64,000 nucleotides of DNA from Ephydatia muelleri (taxonomy: Eukaryota; Porifera; Demospongiae; Spongillida; Spongillidae): NCBI GenBank assembly GCA_013339895.1, contig JABACO010000010.1, positions 62,001 to 126,000 of the forward strand, given 5' to 3'. A program made the position numbers and the translations under genes. Under the pieces are notes generated by a model, which saw only the letters and a program-made list of their open reading frames with translations, made no database searches and had not been told where the DNA came from. This document shows, one piece after another, positions 48,101-59,689 of the stretch. How positions within the stretch are numbered: the stretch's first letter is position 1; every line of letters starts with the position of its first letter.

Positions 48101-49856
48101 GAGGGTGCTTATGATTGTGAGCAATAGTTGTATCTTCACAATCAGAGCTCTGTTATAGTTTGTATTCTATATGTACATAAAGAATGCCCAGATTGAGTGG
48201 ATGCTCTGTTAAAAATGTTCTATTGTCTGTGACAACTGGATATTACGGCTAGTAACATCAGCAATGACTTAATATCATCTATAATGACTTTTCTTACTTG
48301 AATGCTGTATAATGTTCACACTGCTTTAATGAATGAATAGCCAGATGAAATTACTAGGTGGTGCATGGTCCTTGTAACAGCTTTCGTTTCTTATAGGCTG
48401 AGAGACTGCATAGCAGTGGGCGTATTGAGGCAGGATCAATGAGACGATTGAATGCGTACATGCGAACACAGGAAGTACCTGACTCCATTAAAGACTTCTG
48501 TGTTGTAGCCAATAAGAGTGCCAAGGCGAAGGCTAGGGACAGTCGCATTGTCATCTGTACCTGCTCCACGGCTCACATATTGAAGACCTTCAATCTCAAA
48601 TATTCTCATGTGTTTGTGGATGAAGCCGGTCAGGCACTTGAGCCAGAGTGTCTCATCCCTGCATCGCTCTTGGTAGAGGGGAGTGGTCAACTGGTGCTGG
48701 CTGGGGACCCACTCCAACTAGGGCCAGTCACTTTCTCCTCCCTGGCATCTGACAATGGACTGTCTGTGTCCATGTTGGAGAGGCTGATGGAGAAAGTGGA
48801 ACTGTACAAGAGGGACCCTATCAGATATGCTGCAATTGGTAACTATGACTCCATGATGGTATGAGCCCTTTAGTAACTGTTGTCAGCTGCTAGCTGCATG
48901 TCAGTCATGGATTATATTCTTGTAGGTGACAAAGCTTGTTGAGAACTACAGATCACATGGGACACTACTCCAGTTGTATTCTGAGCAGTTTTATGATGGG
49001 GAGTTAGTTGAAAGGGCTGACCGTCAGGTTACCCACCAACTCTGTAACTGGGCACATCTCCCCACCAGGGGGATCCCTCTATTGTTTCATGGAATACAGG
49101 TAATGTTCTGCTTTAAAGCTCCCTCTTCCCTTCCTCTATTCATTGTCATTCAAATAGGGTAGTGAATCACGTGAACACGGTAGTCCTTCTTGGTTTAACC
49201 CATTGGAAGCACAGCAGGTAACAATTTCTCATGTAGCATGATAGGTTATGTATCATACACGGCTCATAATACATCTCTGATCAGGTATTAATCTACGCCA
49301 AAAACCTTGTTCAGCAATGCTCAGTCGAAGAAAAGGACATTGGGATCATTACTCCTTATAGCAAACAGGTACAGGTGTGTGTGTCTGACAGTGATGTTTC
49401 AGTACTACCTTTAGGTTGAGAAGATCAGACTTGTACTGGACAACCAGGGGCTGAGGAATGTGAAGGTAGGATCAGTGGAGGAGTTCCAAGGGAGAGAGAA
49501 CCTTGTGATCATCATCTCCACCGTAAGCATCACATGTGCACACTGTGCCCATTGGTTGCAATATGCAAATATGTCTACTTCCAATTAAGGTGCGCTCTTC
49601 TGATGATCTGTTCATTGAGGACATGAGGAAGCAAGTCGGATTTGTTTCCAACCCAAAGAGATTCAACGTAGCCATCAGCAGGGCTCAGGCATTGCTCATA
49701 GTTGTGGGGAATCCCCACCTTCTTGCACAGGCTGATAGTAATGTCCAGAGAACTGGTGTATTTTCCCCTGTGAAGAGCTGTTGGGGTAGTTTAATCCAGT
49801 TTGCTAAGGACAAAGGGTGTTACACTGGATGTCCTCTGCCTACTAAAACTACTTAA
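42198..49856 (+). CDS. MOV10: MOV10-like SF1 RNA helicase, complete, 18 exons, 835 aa
   Basis: Exons: 42198-42355, 42411-42548, 42811-43008, 45954-46053, 46110-46208, 46544-46649, 46708-46800, 46866-46900, 46957-47054, 47113-47171, 47217-47416, 48020-48088, 48397-48858, 48926-49099, 49158-49217, 49285-49368, 49415-49522, 49590-49856. They total 2,508 nt with every phase agreeing. Start [23 protein letters not shown]10-type core marks are [34 protein letters not shown], Walker [23 protein letters not shown], Walker B DEAG with motif [37 protein letters not shown] and the final [22 protein letters not shown]10 and MOV10L1 unwind RNA 5' to 3' and act in RNA silencing, mRNA decay and, for MOV10L1, piRNA production. 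At 835 aa it is nearer MOV10 (about 1,000) than MOV10L1 (about 1,200), with a shorter N-terminus. No catalytic motif is missing. The start is the first in-frame ATG of exon 1. Confidence 0.93.
43619..43880. mobile_element. Foldback MITE, copy 1 (MOV10-like intron 3)
   Basis: The left arm, about 43619-43722 (GAGAAAGTTGGTGGGATATA...), is almost an exact inverted repeat of the right arm, about 43753-43854, around a loop of roughly 30 bp. Shared sequence with the second copy continues to about 43880. No ORF. No target duplication could be fixed. Confidence 0.85.
43881..45298. other. Remainder of MOV10-like intron 3
   Basis: No supported gene. Minus-strand frames at 44174-44395 (basic) and 44503-44700 ([20 protein letters not shown]) are open but have no flanking splice signals I trust. 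Confidence 0.4.
45299..45551. mobile_element. 253-bp non-autonomous element with CACTGGCGGACG ends
   Basis: The left end CACTGGCGGACGGAGG and the right end CGTCCGCCACTG are inverted repeats of 12 bp with one mismatch. The direct repeat AATGT flanks it at 45294-45298 and 45552-45556. The inside holds G- and C-runs and the core AAAAGCTTCCGCGCTTCGCA, followed by CGGGAGGGGACACATCCCCC, which recurs at 10.9 and 31.1 kb. There is no coding capacity. Five base pairs may be only part of a longer duplication if an end has drifted. Confidence 0.8.
45699..45793. repeat. 95-bp foldback
   Basis: CTACATGATTTATAATACCC followed by TCGGGCCCT pairs with AGGGCCCTCGGGTATTCTAA followed by ATCACGTAG, around a 37-bp centre holding GTAGCGCCCTTGCTACGC, itself partly palindromic. 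A small MITE or a hairpin. Confidence 0.85.
47518..47940. repeat. 30-bp minisatellite in MOV10-like intron 11, about 14 copies
   Basis: The unit is GGGAGCTATAGCACACAGTA plus GCAGGGATCA. A 150-bp block of five variant units is itself repeated, so higher-order structure exists. The 176-codon minus-strand frame across it is an artefact. Confidence 0.95.
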
Positions 49857-50240
49857 ATATAAATTAGTTCTGTTCGATCAGTGCACAGTGGGTTAGTGTG
49901 TAATGACAGCATATTTATCATTTTCTTTGTGTATGACCATTGATGCATTGAAGAGTTCAGTTGTGTTGGTTAGTATATTAATGGATGTGTGCTCACGTGC
50001 ATGTGACTGAAACCATTTGAGGCTAACCACAATCACGAAGATGAGCTATTTGTTGTGGGAATAAGGCTGTTTTGCTCAGTAGTCTGAGGTTATGGAATGC
50101 AAGTATGTTAGAGTTTTTTAATTACATTGAATATGAATCATTCCGGCATTTATCAAGATCATAGTCATAGACCCAATCATCAGTAGCTACACACGTATCG
50201 TATACCCGCACATTGGAATATATTGGAGTCATTATTTCCA
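49857..50240 (+). other. 3' flank of the MOV10-like gene
   Basis: Presumed 3' UTR and intergenic DNA. No clear AATAAA stands out close to the stop. No other gene seen. Confidence 0.4.
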
Positions 50241-50244
50241 AATC

Positions 50245-50500
50245 CATTAGGACATGAGGATACAAGTTGGATTGTATCCATCCCTAAGTGCTGTCAGCAG
50301 GATTCATAGTTGTGGAGTACCCCCTTCATTCTTGATAGTGATATGCAGATAGGCCATTAGACAGGCCATTGGACCAGCAGCTCCTTGTCCTAGTATAGGC
50401 CACTTATTGGACCAGCAGCTCCTGGACACCATGCAGAACTCTGATGTCTGGGTAGTTTTATCCAGTTTGCTAAGAGGATCAGAAAATGCTGCATATAGAG
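50245..50500 (+). pseudogene. Decayed copy of the last MOV10-like exon
   Basis: AGGACATGAGGATACAAGTT corresponds to AGGACATGAGGAAGCAAGTC of the real exon (49618 onward). The order then continues with CTGTCAGCAGGATTCATAGTTG (compare ATCAGCAGGGCTCAGGC...ATAGTTG) and GGGTAGTTTTATCCAGTTTG followed by CTAAGAGG (compare GGGTAGTTTAATCCAGTTTG, CTAAGGAC). Gaps and frame changes mean it cannot code. A local duplication of the terminal exon that has since degenerated. Confidence 0.75.
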
Positions 50501-52840
50501 ACGGCTAAAACAACTGAAATGAAAAGTGCAACTATTTTCGATTCTATACTGACATTGATTGTGTAATGCATCCAATGCGCAAAGGTTACATGTACTGCAT
50601 ACTTGCATGGTATTTCTAAACTGACCGGCTCAGCCAGATTGCATGGATGCTGTTGCATATGAAGCCCAATAATACACACTGCAATTCATGCAGAACACAC
50701 ACGGCGCGACAGTGTACCGTATGCAGCCTTGTATATTGCACCCATACTAATCGATACTCGTCTGCACTCGACACGTGGGCAGTTTTTCATACGTCACGAA
50801 TGCGGCGCCATGTATACGTCTCAGAAAGAACACCTCGCTTATACGTATGATATCGCGGTCTGCATATGGATTCAGTATATTCGTCATCACCTGTCTGCAT
50901 ACTTCAGATGAACGCGTGCAGACTCTGTACACGTCATGTATTCGAATCGTTCAAATCCATTTTCTGTTCTGCATACTTGAAGGCTAGTGCTTAAACCCTG
51001 AATTCAACGGCAAACTTTAATCAAATTACAGCTGAAATACAACTTGGTCAAAAAATAAACAGTATAGGCGATCAAAGTCTCCATCACATTTTCCTGATGT
51101 AGTTAGAGGGGCACTCTCCGCCTAGCAGAGGCCTCTTGGAAGGCGAGCACGAGCCTCTACTACTCTCGCGGCACTTGTCGACGGTTTCCTTACAAGCACA
51201 CGCTAAAATATTACAGAGGTTATGCACAAAGAACTCAGCATTTACTTACTTTCTGACCGCGGTGGTAGCTAGCTTATGCTTTACAATGCTATCGTCGTCA
51301 TCCCCTTGGTTGGCCATGCAGCGAAACGTTTTCATTTGGCCGTAGTACACCCTGGCGTCGGCTCAAGAGCTGTGGTCAGAAAGGAAAGTCATAGCATGCC
51401 TAATCTGTACCTGCGTTTCTTCTTTTGCCGGGGTTGGTCACTTCCACCATTTCAGTCTCGATGTACTCGCTTAAATATCTCCTGACCCTGAAGTTATTGG
51501 CACGCGCACATAATCCACATGCACATATACAACGTACTATGCTCTTCGCGTAATGGCGTTCTATTGGTCGGCACTGTGCTGAAGAGAACAAACATGACGT
51601 AAGCATGTAAACCTTTGTGACAACTTGAAACGCCGCCTAACTGCATCTACTGAATCACACACTTGTCCCGGTTTGACATAAGCAACACCTACAGTGTAAA
51701 CACGCACAACTTACCAGGCCTAGACTGCTTAAGTCCGTTTGGTATGCCTTTATAACCTCCGCCTGTCACCCGCGTTGTCCGAAACTCTTTATCTTGCACA
51801 GTTGCACCTCACTGATTCGTCAGCTATATAGTGATCAAAATCAACAATCCAATTTCTCTTACGTTGGGAACGGCTCCATTAGTACTGTCTCCACAGATAG
51901 CCCAGTAGTCCAACTTTCCTTTCCTCCTATTTCGTTGGGAACTCAACCAAGTTGCCTATTTTTGTTTCCTTTGCTCGATCGTGCGTCGTCACCTCCACTA
52001 ATGACCAACACGTGCAAAACTTAAAACCGAGCATGCGCAGATAATGATATAAAAATAAATTACTCAAATAGGCCTACAGGCTACACCCGCTAGAAATAGT
52101 CACAGATATAGGTATCAGAAGTTTACAATGATTATAGGGATCCAATAACTTACCTGTGAGTACGCGACTCGGTCGAGGTAATTATAGTAGCCACACTTAT
52201 ATGAATGCGTTTTCATGGGTGTGGTTAAAACGGCCTATTTTCTATTTATTGCGCACTATCGTAATTTACGGGTGCTCGCGATATGGGTGCGATACGCACC
52301 CGATACTTAGCCCCAACAATACCCATCTGCACACTGCACTGGACATTGACATATCTAGGTACGAGTATGTATATTGGTCCGCACACGTGCATGTCTGGAT
52401 ATGTATCTGCATACCATGGCGTGGGCAAACTCTGCATATTACTGCATACGATACTATGTCACGCAGTGACAGCAATTCGGCTGTCCGCACGCGGTTGATT
52501 ACAAAATACGTATTCAGTCATGCATCCGTGCATATCACAAAGCGTGCACTCACGATTAACGTAGTCCCATTATTTCACCGCCTAATCCTGTACGGGAATA
52601 TCATTAAACGGTCATTTAACCCTCTCCTCACGTATGATTGAATTTGAATTCGAATACGTTTACAACACGCCGAGGCTACAGCTGCAGTAGAGGACAGGTC
52701 CCACGAATTTTTAATTAAGGTATGTGAGGCCAAAAAAAGCTAGTTTTCTAATGCCTGAAACCGAAAACATTGTGCACTCGTTGTCGCTCAGGGGTCAGAA
52801 CAAGGCTATAGCTAGTTGTATGTACTCACATTGGTCTGAG
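50501..52840. other. Unassigned region rich in GCATAC/GTATGC motifs; possible minus exon at 51411-51480
   Basis: Two zones (about 50680-50980 and 52240-52640) are crowded with GTATGCA/TGCATAC and CACGTG-like motifs, which may be the subterminal regions of an element of about 2 kb, but I could not match its ends. Between them a minus-strand segment VRRYLSEYIETEMVEVTNPG followed by KRRNA, ending at CGCAG|GTACAG, looks like an exon. A possible final exon follows at about 51370-51300. Product unknown. Confidence 0.35.
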
Positions 52841-52849
52841 GCCTCACCA

Positions 52850-53700
52850 CAGTGGTCTTCTTAGGGTGATGTGATTCGGAAGGGTGTGGCTATCTTCGGT
52901 GAGTAATTTGTCTCTAGATCTAATAATGGTATACACGTATCACTCAGCACATTCATAGATGTCTAAATAATCTATGGTACATTTCATTGTATGTGACACA
53001 AGGTTTGTCCAGTAAGCTTCACATTGGTATGAGACATCACCTCAATGGTCTTCTGAGGGTCACGTGATTCTGAAAGGTGTGGCTATCTCAGGTGAGTCGT
53101 TTTTCACTAATAATGGTATACATACTGACGTGAGTATCACTACTTTTCATTGTATGTGACACAAGGTTTGTCCAGTAAGCTTCACATTGGTATGAGACAT
53201 CACCCCAATGGTCTTCTGAGGGTCACGTGATTTTGAAGGGTGTGGCTATCAGGTGAGTCGTTTGTTACTAATAATGGTATACATACTGACGTGAGTATCA
53301 CTACATTTCATAGTATGTGACACAAGGTTTGTCCAGTAAGCTTCACATTGGTATGAGACATCACCCCAATGGTCTTCTGAGGGTCACGTGATTCTGAAGG
53401 GTGTGGCTATCAGGTGAGTCGTTTGTCACTAATAATGATATACAAACTGACGTGAGTATCACTACATTTCATTGTATGTGACACAAGGTTTGTCCAGTAA
53501 GCTTCACATTGGTATGAGACATCACCCCAATGGTCTTCTGAGGGTCACGTGATTCTGAAGGGTGTGGCTATCAGGTGAGTCGTTTGTCACTAATAATGGT
53601 ATACATACTGACGTGAGTATCACTACTTTTCATTGTATGTGACGCAAGGTTTGTCCAGTAAGCTTCACATTGGTATGAGACATCACCCCACTGGTCTTCT
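52850..53700. repeat. 161-bp tandem repeat, about 5 copies
   Basis: AGGTTTGTCCAGTAAGCTTC starts at about 53001, 53164, 53325, 53486 and 53647. Each unit includes CATTGGTATGAGACATCACC, CACGTGATTCTGAAGGGTGT and a TAATAATGGTATACATACTG stretch. A diverged first unit begins near 52830. Internal identity is high. Confidence 0.95.
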
Positions 53701-54124
53701 AATGACCTATGCAGCACTCACTGGAAATGCATCAAGAATCTTTTCACCTATCAGAGTCATGTTAATGAATAGTTTTTTTTTCATATTGTTGACTTGGTTC
53801 TGAGTACAGTGCTACACAAGTATATAACCACACACAATTACACACAAAGTTCATCCACCTGCTGCACAAGGTGTAAGAATGACTCAGAATGGTACGAGCA
53901 TTAACTGAGGCGACCAAAGCGGTCAGTCAATGCCTTGGTTATTTTTTATGAAGAAATGCATTTTTATATATTTCTTGGACGATGGTTTATGCTTCAGCTT
54001 GCCCTCGAGACTATATTATATGTTCTGCTGCGTGATGTTACTTATTGTATGCATCATATAAAGAGGCGGGGCACGCAAACAATCTATCGCTAGAATGTAC
54101 CTCGTTCTCTCGGTGTCTTCTTTG

Positions 54125-54260
54125 GTGCCATCCATAAATTACGTCACTTCGAAGGGTCCCCAGCATGCAGGGTGGTAGCAGCCAGTGTGACGATGTATAC
54201 ATGAAGCATACATCAGTATAAGAGGGGTCCATATAGGTGACGTAATTTATGAACGGCCGC
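54125..54260. mobile_element. Small MITE with CATAAATTACGTCAC inverted repeats
   Basis: GGTGCCATCCATAAATTACG followed by TCAC pairs imperfectly with GTGACGTAATTTATGAACGG followed by CCGC at the other end. About 136 bp, no ORF. No target duplication was found. Confidence 0.7.
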
Positions 54261-54362
54261 TTGTCATATCATTTATACAAAAGCTCAGGATTCCAACTCC
54301 AACCTCCCATTATGGAAATGTCTTTCAGAATGCCTCACGCTCTCAGCAGGCGAGGTCTGCAA

Positions 54363-55608
54363 CAGTGATGCCGCGGTCAGCTATTATCGATCCGGTCACG
54401 TTCACGGCTAACCGTACCGGATTCACACGGTCACGTTGGCGGACGAACAGTGACCGTGTTTTACCAATACGGTCACGGTGGCGGTTTGACGGTTGGCCGC
54501 CTGGATTCAAGCCGGTCCCGGTCGATATCCGGTCCAAACTAACAGCACGAATTAAATTTAATAACCATCTAGTGTATATTTAACGTTACTCTTTCCACTC
54601 AGCCAGCATCCATCCGCCATCTCTTGCGGTCAGTTTTAGCTGAGAAAATACCCTTTCAGAGTGAGCACTGGACACCGGAATGGGTAAATCAGTATTTTAG
54701 CAATGCGAAGGAAGTTTAATAGCTTCATGGTCGCTCCACCATTGCATGACGTCATTAACGCGCCAGTTAAGCATATAGCGCTTCAACTCGTCTTCTATGC
54801 TCCCTCTCGCTCCTGTGTGCCACCCCAAGGATCTCTTTGGTAGCAGTACATGGCTGCAGCAGAATGCATGATGTAGTTGAAATTCGCACTTGCAATGCCA
54901 AAATGTTGACTTACGTCAAAGCCAATGCATCCAGTGCAAGTATATTGTGATTGGGAACAGCATCTCCCTAGATGAAACTTCTGCAGAATCTGCACAATCA
55001 ATTACAAGTGTTCTTCAGGTCGATCAGACCTTTCCGCGGCAGGACTCAGGCCAAACCCAGCCGGCATTGGCTCAGAAGTCAGAACTCGGGAGGAAACGAT
55101 AGTGCACTAGAAAGCCAAAGGCTATGCATGAATTAAAAGGCCTCAGTCCCGCGTCACTCACAGAACTAAAATCCACGCAGCAAATGAAATCCAAGCAACA
55201 AAATTGAATCCACAAAATCCATTAATTTTATTCGAATAAACAGTGATATTACTCATGTATTCTATAGATAGTGTAAATAAAAATATAATATATCATTCTT
55301 AACTACCCGGCAGGAAAGCGGTGTCAGAGTATGTCTTGTTATCGAATTGTCACTTCGGTGCGAATGCTGCAATTCTCACAGGTTCCCAGTCCTAGGTTAT
55401 CCAAAAAAAGGTACAATTTTCTTAATGTCTGACCGGCAGTTGATCGTCAAAATTTTTGACGGTCCCACGGTTTTTGGCCTCAATAGGCTGACGGTTAAGT
55501 GGTTCGCGAACTAATTCAATTATTCTGACGGTCACGGACGCGGTCAAGCCAACCGTATCGCCTAGTTTGACGGTTTTGACGGTTGGCGGGCGAACCGCGG
55601 CATCACTG
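54363..55608. mobile_element. Non-autonomous hAT-type element, 1,246 bp, perfect 8-bp target duplication
   Basis: The left end CAGTGATGCCGCGG at 54363 and the right end CCGCGGCATCACTG at 55608 are exact inverted repeats over 14 bp. The direct repeat GTCTGCAA occupies 54355-54362 and 55609-55616. CAG...CTG termini with an 8-bp duplication are the hallmark of the hAT superfamily. Both subterminal regions are packed with CGGTCACGG and TTGACGGTT motifs. The interior has one plus frame at 54890-55102 of no recognisable family, so it is non-autonomous. The exact duplication implies a fairly recent insertion. Confidence 0.93.
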
Positions 55609-55732
55609 GTCTGCAATCGCCATGTCATTAGTAAAACATCATGACGACGCAGCCACGTGAATCACGTGATGATTATTTTCGTCTCGCGTCGGTAAGTATG
55701 GCTCCACAGAATGTTTTTTTTTGATAGGATGT

Positions 55733-56022
55733 ATGACCGCTGTGGAACACTACATCTACCACTGTGAGTCAGAGAGGTGCCATTTTATTCCAAAATCGTC
55801 AAACGAAAGCCAGGTGAGTTACCTTTAGCCTACGCTCGTTTTGAATTGAAAGCTTTGCTTGTCAGGAAATTGTGTATTGGGATAACGTTCTGCGAAGCAA
55901 TTCAGGCAGGTTGTTGGTTAGAAGAACGGCCGGCTACGCTACACAGCGAGGTAAGCTGTCAATTACGTGTTATTGTGTGGCACTTTGTTTGCTTCCAAGG
56001 CGTAACGTCGGGAACAGAATAA
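55733..56022 (+). CDS. Candidate small four-exon gene, about 57 aa
   Basis: Exons 55733-55813 (MTAVEHYIYHCESERCHFIP), 55866-55909 (EIVYWDNVLRSNSG), 55925-55950 (TAGYATQR) and 56000-56022 (VTSGTE, stop) join in consistent phase with usable donors and acceptors. A preceding GTCTCGCGTCG|GTAAGT looks like a 5' UTR exon donor. The intron between exons 2 and 3 is only 15 nt, which is implausible, so either that join is wrong or those two pieces are one exon read differently. Product unknown. The hAT element sits about 100 bp upstream. Confidence 0.3.
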
Positions 56023-56879
56023 TGGTGATCTCTACTGCATTATGGCAGAAATGTTGGATTCCTTGATCTACCTGAAACATCCTGGCTGAACAAGAGCACT
56101 AAAACGTACGTGATGTAACAGCACCTCGTTATTGTTACCCTTTTCCTTTCGCTCTAATGGCGGTGTATTCTACGTGCATTCGGGTTGACAGCAGTGAACT
56201 ATTCTAAAGAAAGACCTAAAGTCAGATGTTACAACATCATGCACCATCAACTGCTGGGAGGTAAGGCCATTTTTTGGTAAAAGTGTTGTTTCAGTTATGC
56301 TTTCTTTTCTACGAACAGGTTTGTTCTCTTATCAACTTTCTATGTTTCATATTTGTAAACTTGAAACATTAAATTTTTTGACTATGTGATCAATAACCTG
56401 AGAAATAATGATAGAATTAACTAGTATATTTAACTTTCCTTACGTCATACGATAGTTCTATATTGCGCGTACACGGTAGGTTCCTCGGTCACGTACAAAA
56501 TTTCACGTTCGCGCGCGACGTTGCTCTCGAATTATCCCGTGCGCATAGAAATAATCCTCCGGGACCGAGAAATCATTCGTATGAAATCGGTCCACTCACG
56601 ATTTCGAGAGCACATGGCGCGCAAAATTCGGAAGCACGCTCTTTCGGGTGATATTGCGTGCTGTCACGGGCCCGGAATCAAAGCCCTGAATTGCTGTGGA
56701 ACATATGCATATTATATAAAATCGAAGACTCATTCGATGCATGCACTGGTTGGATGTTTAACGCGAATTCGAAGTGTCTACCGGCTGCGTTTAACAATTC
56801 AGTTTGGGTTTGTTCGTCCATTAACCAGTGTGTAGAACTTGTCCACGGAATGTTAACGTTCTGGGACACCTCAACCCAG
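56023..56879. other. No supported gene
   Basis: A GC-richer block at 56460-56700 (CGCGCG and CGGTCAC motifs) has open frames on the plus strand, such as ELSRAHRNNPPGPRNHSYEI, but no start, splice or family evidence. Confidence 0.4.
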
Positions 56880-57111
56880 AACAAGGTTTTGAGAAAAGGG
56901 TAATGAGACAAAAATCCTATATTTAGCACTTGGAGAAAAGGGTAATGAGACAAAAATCCTATATTTAGCACTTATAGAAGTGCTAAATATAGGATTTTTG
57001 TCTCATTACCCTTTTCTCAAAACCTTATTCCCCTCCTTTTTACAGCACCTTTGCCTCCAATTCCTATATCCCACCAACTTTCTCGTTAGAGAATGATTTT
57101 CTTTACTTGTG
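56880..57111. mobile_element. Foldback MITE, copy 2, with internal duplication
   Basis: Same family as 43619-43880. The left arm is cut short, starting at ACAAGGTTTTGAGAAAAGGG, and carries the block GAGAAAAGGGTAATGAGACA twice. The centre is a perfect hairpin, CCTATATTTAGCACTT-ATAG-AAGTGCTAAATATAGG, and the right arm ends CCCACCAACTTTCTCGTTAG. No ORF. Confidence 0.85.
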
Positions 57112-58490
57112 ATAAATTAAGTATATTACAAAGTTGCAGAAGTTCGGCCCTATAGACTCCGATGAGGGAGCTTCCAGTGCATTTTCTAAATGAATGAACG
57201 GTGAGTTCAAAAGGCACTGAATGAGGGGACTTTAATTAACGTATATCATTATTACGATTAAAAGTACTGTGCTGTATTAACCGTTTATATCCTAGTGCAT
57301 ATTATAAAAATTTCCAGGAAGGAACATCAAAGTCAACGTGTGCAATAAACATGTATGCATAATTAAAAATTCAGGACCCTGTAACTCCATGATGGAGAGG
57401 CTAATTTCCAGGGCATAAGAAAGAAGTTGTAGAGGACAAAGGTGTCTCTCAGAATTTGAAATGATTTGAAAACGTTAAAAAATATGCCGTTTCGCTGCCT
57501 CGATTCCATATAATTATTATAAAGTTTGTAGAGTGTACATTGTACTTGGTTAATAAAAAAATCCCCTAACACAGTTTTGCTTCGAAGTACTATAAATATG
57601 AAAACGCTGGTCAATGGGAAATTTGTTATGATCATACAGGTGTCAAATTGCCCCACACAATTATTATGGAATAGGAGTAAACTGATGAGTCTTTCTCATG
57701 TGCCCTGTAAAAGTTACAAAGCATGTATATGCCATGGGACTTATATAGCATAGACACGTAGCTGAAAGGATACAATAGGCAAAATTGTATATTGCTATGG
57801 TTTTCACAACAGGACTTATCAGAGAAATATGTATTGATGTTAAAATTGTCATGCAAGGAATTTTGTTTAATTCAAATAATTAATTTATTAATAGACATTT
57901 TATTTTACAATAGGTTACAATGGTCACACAACTCCTTCATGTGTAAGTTAAATATTCTGCACTGCTAAAACACTTCTATAATACGGTAATTTTGTATTTG
58001 CAAGCTGCAACTTTATAATTAACAGCTTCAAATAGAACACCTCTGTCCCCTGTGTAAGTTAAATATGCCATGCTATATTTAGGCTGCTGCAAGTAAATCA
58101 GGCTTATGAATTTTTTGTAAAGTGTATAAGTGTTGGAACACTGGATACAATACTGATCCATCTCTTTCCATTCCTTCACAGATGGCCGTTTTGCTCTTTT
58201 TATATGAGAAATGGCTGTGTATCATTCACATGTTATACATTAAAAATACATGCACACTTGCATGATACAAATGGGTTTGGTACTTTCTTCAAGGGACATT
58301 GTGATGAAGGACTTCTGGACTCTCTCAGGATATTGGCGGAAGTAAAGTTCTTAAAAATTTGTAAATAAGTGTGCTTCTAAATATAAGTATTAGTCACATG
58401 TGGGGTATAACCTGGAAAAGATGTATGTGAGAATATATGTGTGTGCGCTTATTTGCATGGTAAGTGTTGTCAAACTGAATCAATGAATTG
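57112..58490. other. No supported gene; AT-rich
   Basis: AT-rich unique sequence. Short direct repeats, e.g. TGTAAGTTAAATAT at about 57940 and 58050. Nothing coding recognised. Confidence 0.5.
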
Positions 58491-58499
58491 CATGCACTT

Positions 58500-58655
<156 letters not shown>

Positions 58656-59272
58656 CTGCAGAGTTTGGCGTGATGCTCTGGAAGTGATACCTCTTTTTAT
58701 TTCAAGCGAACCGTTTACAGTACATAGTGCGCTGCATGAGTAGGCGGGTGGATTCACAATTCTCCATGTATAGCCCATCCCTCATTGTCGAGCAAGGGCC
58801 CTGGCTCGTGGAACCAAATATGCGAACTTGATGATGTTGAAAGCTGGGCCGAAAGGACGAGAGTTGTTTCAAAGGAGGACCATCTCAATTTCCGCAATGT
58901 TTAATTAGTGCTACACCCCAGACTTCATGTCAGAAGTAGTCGATAAGATAACAGCAAACAAAATGGAGCAACAGCCGGCTGACGAGTTTGGGTGTATTAA
59001 ACAGTTTTTCAGATTCCGATGTCCAGTCGAATGGTAGGCCTCGTTACTGATGCAGGGGCAGTACGTAACAGAAGGTCATAGTACATCAACTAGACGTGGA
59101 CTATTTGGAGAAGTTAGGCTTCTCCCACTCGAGTCAAGTGTGCCATTACTCAGTACTACTATGTACTGCATCGACTCTTATCCCTGGATAGCATACATCA
59201 AAATTTACATACACACATATCTAACATACCACATACACATGCATGTATGCATGCATGAATGCATGCATACAT

Positions 59273-59627
<355 letters not shown>

Positions 59628-59689
59628 TATGGAATGTTATTCGTGCCAAAATTATCGCAACGTCCTCTGTAGAAACACCGCAACACCAC

